From Alteromonas gilva (GTDB lineage Bacteria; Pseudomonadota; Gammaproteobacteria; Enterobacterales; Alteromonadaceae), in the NCBI RefSeq assembly GCF_028595265.1, contig NZ_JAQQXP010000004.1:1-64000 (forward strand): DNA of 64,000 nucleotides. Reading direction: 5' to 3'. Made by a program: the position numbers and the translations under genes. Below the pieces are notes generated by a model. The model saw only the letters and a program-made list of their open reading frames with translations. It was not told the origin of the DNA and did not search any database. Each line of letters starts with the position of its first letter. Position 1 is the stretch's first letter. Of the stretch, positions 63,474 to 64,000 are shown piece after piece.

Positions 63474-64000
63474 TTATTTCTTATCAGAATGACAAGCACC
63501 TTTTTCAGTGTATAAAGATACCTTTTGACCCTCAGCTCGCATGGTTAGTGACGGCGTATAAACTGTGTAATTGAGCGTGTCTTCTTTGATATGTAAATCC
63601 AAAACAACATTGTGGAGTTCCGTGTTGTAACTATTTTTTCCTTGCGAGAGGTGTTCAAATTTGCTCATCAGTCGACCTGTAGTAAAACCAGGTATGACAA
63701 TTACATCTCCTCTATATCTTGGTTGAGTGTATTTAAAATCAGGGATTGAACTACTCAAAAGATACTGACCTAGTACGGGATGTTTATCGAAGTGGGCTTC
63801 AACGCGTGTTTTCAACGTAGCTTGTTTTAAGGTAAGAGTGAAAGAAAAGCCGGGTAGGGTACTTACCGTGCCATCCTCGATGATCATGACGTTTGCACTT
63901 GTTGTACAGCGCCATTCCTTATCAAAATGCTCAGTCACTTCCAGTGGTAGGTTTTCAGCAGCTATAGCTGAAGTTCCGATTGATAATGCACTGAATGCAA
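63474..64000 (-). CDS. Exported protein, start outside the window
   Basis: The frame stays open to the end of the window. Its upstream residues (AFSALSIGTSAIAAENLPLEV) are the end of a signal peptide with an AIA-A-E cleavage site, so the true start lies just beyond 64000. The mature protein is beta-rich (~170 residues visible) and ends EKGACHSDKK. No family recognised. A periplasmic location is likely. Confidence 0.65.
   Translation of the reverse strand, partial: AFSALSIGTSAIAAENLPLEVTEHFDKEWRCTTSANVMIIEDGTVSTLPGFSFTLTLKQATLKTRVEAHFDKHPVLGQYLLSSSIPDFKYTQPRYRGDVIVIPGFTTGRLMSKFEHLSQGKNSYNTELHNVVLDLHIKEDTLNYTVYTPSLTMRAEGQKVSLYTEKGACHSDKK

Overview
This 64 kb window is a piece of a large self-transmissible element (plasmid or integrative and conjugative element) from a gammaproteobacterium, most likely a marine lineage such as Alteromonadales, Shewanella or Vibrio. 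Host and element type are inferences. The window holds no rRNA, tRNA or chromosomal housekeeping gene. It does hold a MobH-type relaxase, an F-type type IV secretion system, and a gene order (MobI-like, oriT-like gap, ParM-like, FlhDC/SetDC-like activator) that resembles the SXT/R391 and IncC families. Several expected transfer genes (traV, traC, traW, traU, traN) are absent and probably lie outside the window.

Layout. 0-9.2 kb: three GC-rich palindromic repeats, two cytosine-5 DNA methyltransferases, one DPAY-type amino-methyltransferase, and small proteins. 9.2-10.6 kb: a sparse stretch with coupled mini-genes and an HU-like protein. 10.8-15.3 kb: small genes including a YopX-family protein and SSB, interrupted by an IscB element with a probable omega RNA and no TnpA. 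15.6-29.5 kb: accessory genes of the kind found in leading regions (SRAP abasic-site protein, Lar-like zinc protein, TGT/DpdA-like enzyme, Ref nuclease, PP-loop PAPS-reductase-like enzyme, UDG-like protein) among many short unknown genes. 29.7-34.3 kb, minus strand: traA-L-E-K-B and a TrbI-like gene. 34.7-36.9 kb: small plus-strand genes. 36.9-45.0 kb, minus strand: S49 peptidase, DUF4400 protein, unknown, TraD, TraI (MobH), AcaB/PFL_4669-like and MobI-like genes. 45.0-47.1 kb: repeat-rich oriT/centromere region and parMR. 47.5-58.7 kb: FlhD/FlhC-like pair, traF, traH, two unknown genes, a CBASS operon on the opposite strand, an exported protein and traG. 58.8-64 kb: small membrane protein, integrase-repeat protein, EAL protein, a PrkA-like protein without a P-loop, and exported proteins.

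The strongest unexplained pattern is a promoter-like element repeated about two dozen times. A hexamer close to GTRGCG replaces the usual -35 box and sits exactly 17 bp upstream of a -10-like hexamer (typically TACTAT, TACCAT or GATAAT). It lies in front of most accessory operons: methyltransferases, SSB, the PP-loop gene, parM, EAL and many unknown genes. It is not seen in front of the main tra operons. This suggests one accessory regulon controlled by a dedicated factor, while the FlhDC/SetDC-like pair probably controls transfer. Defence and counter-defence are prominent: CBASS, IscB, orphan methyltransferases, a Lar-like protein, and DNA-repair proteins suited to entry of single-stranded DNA.
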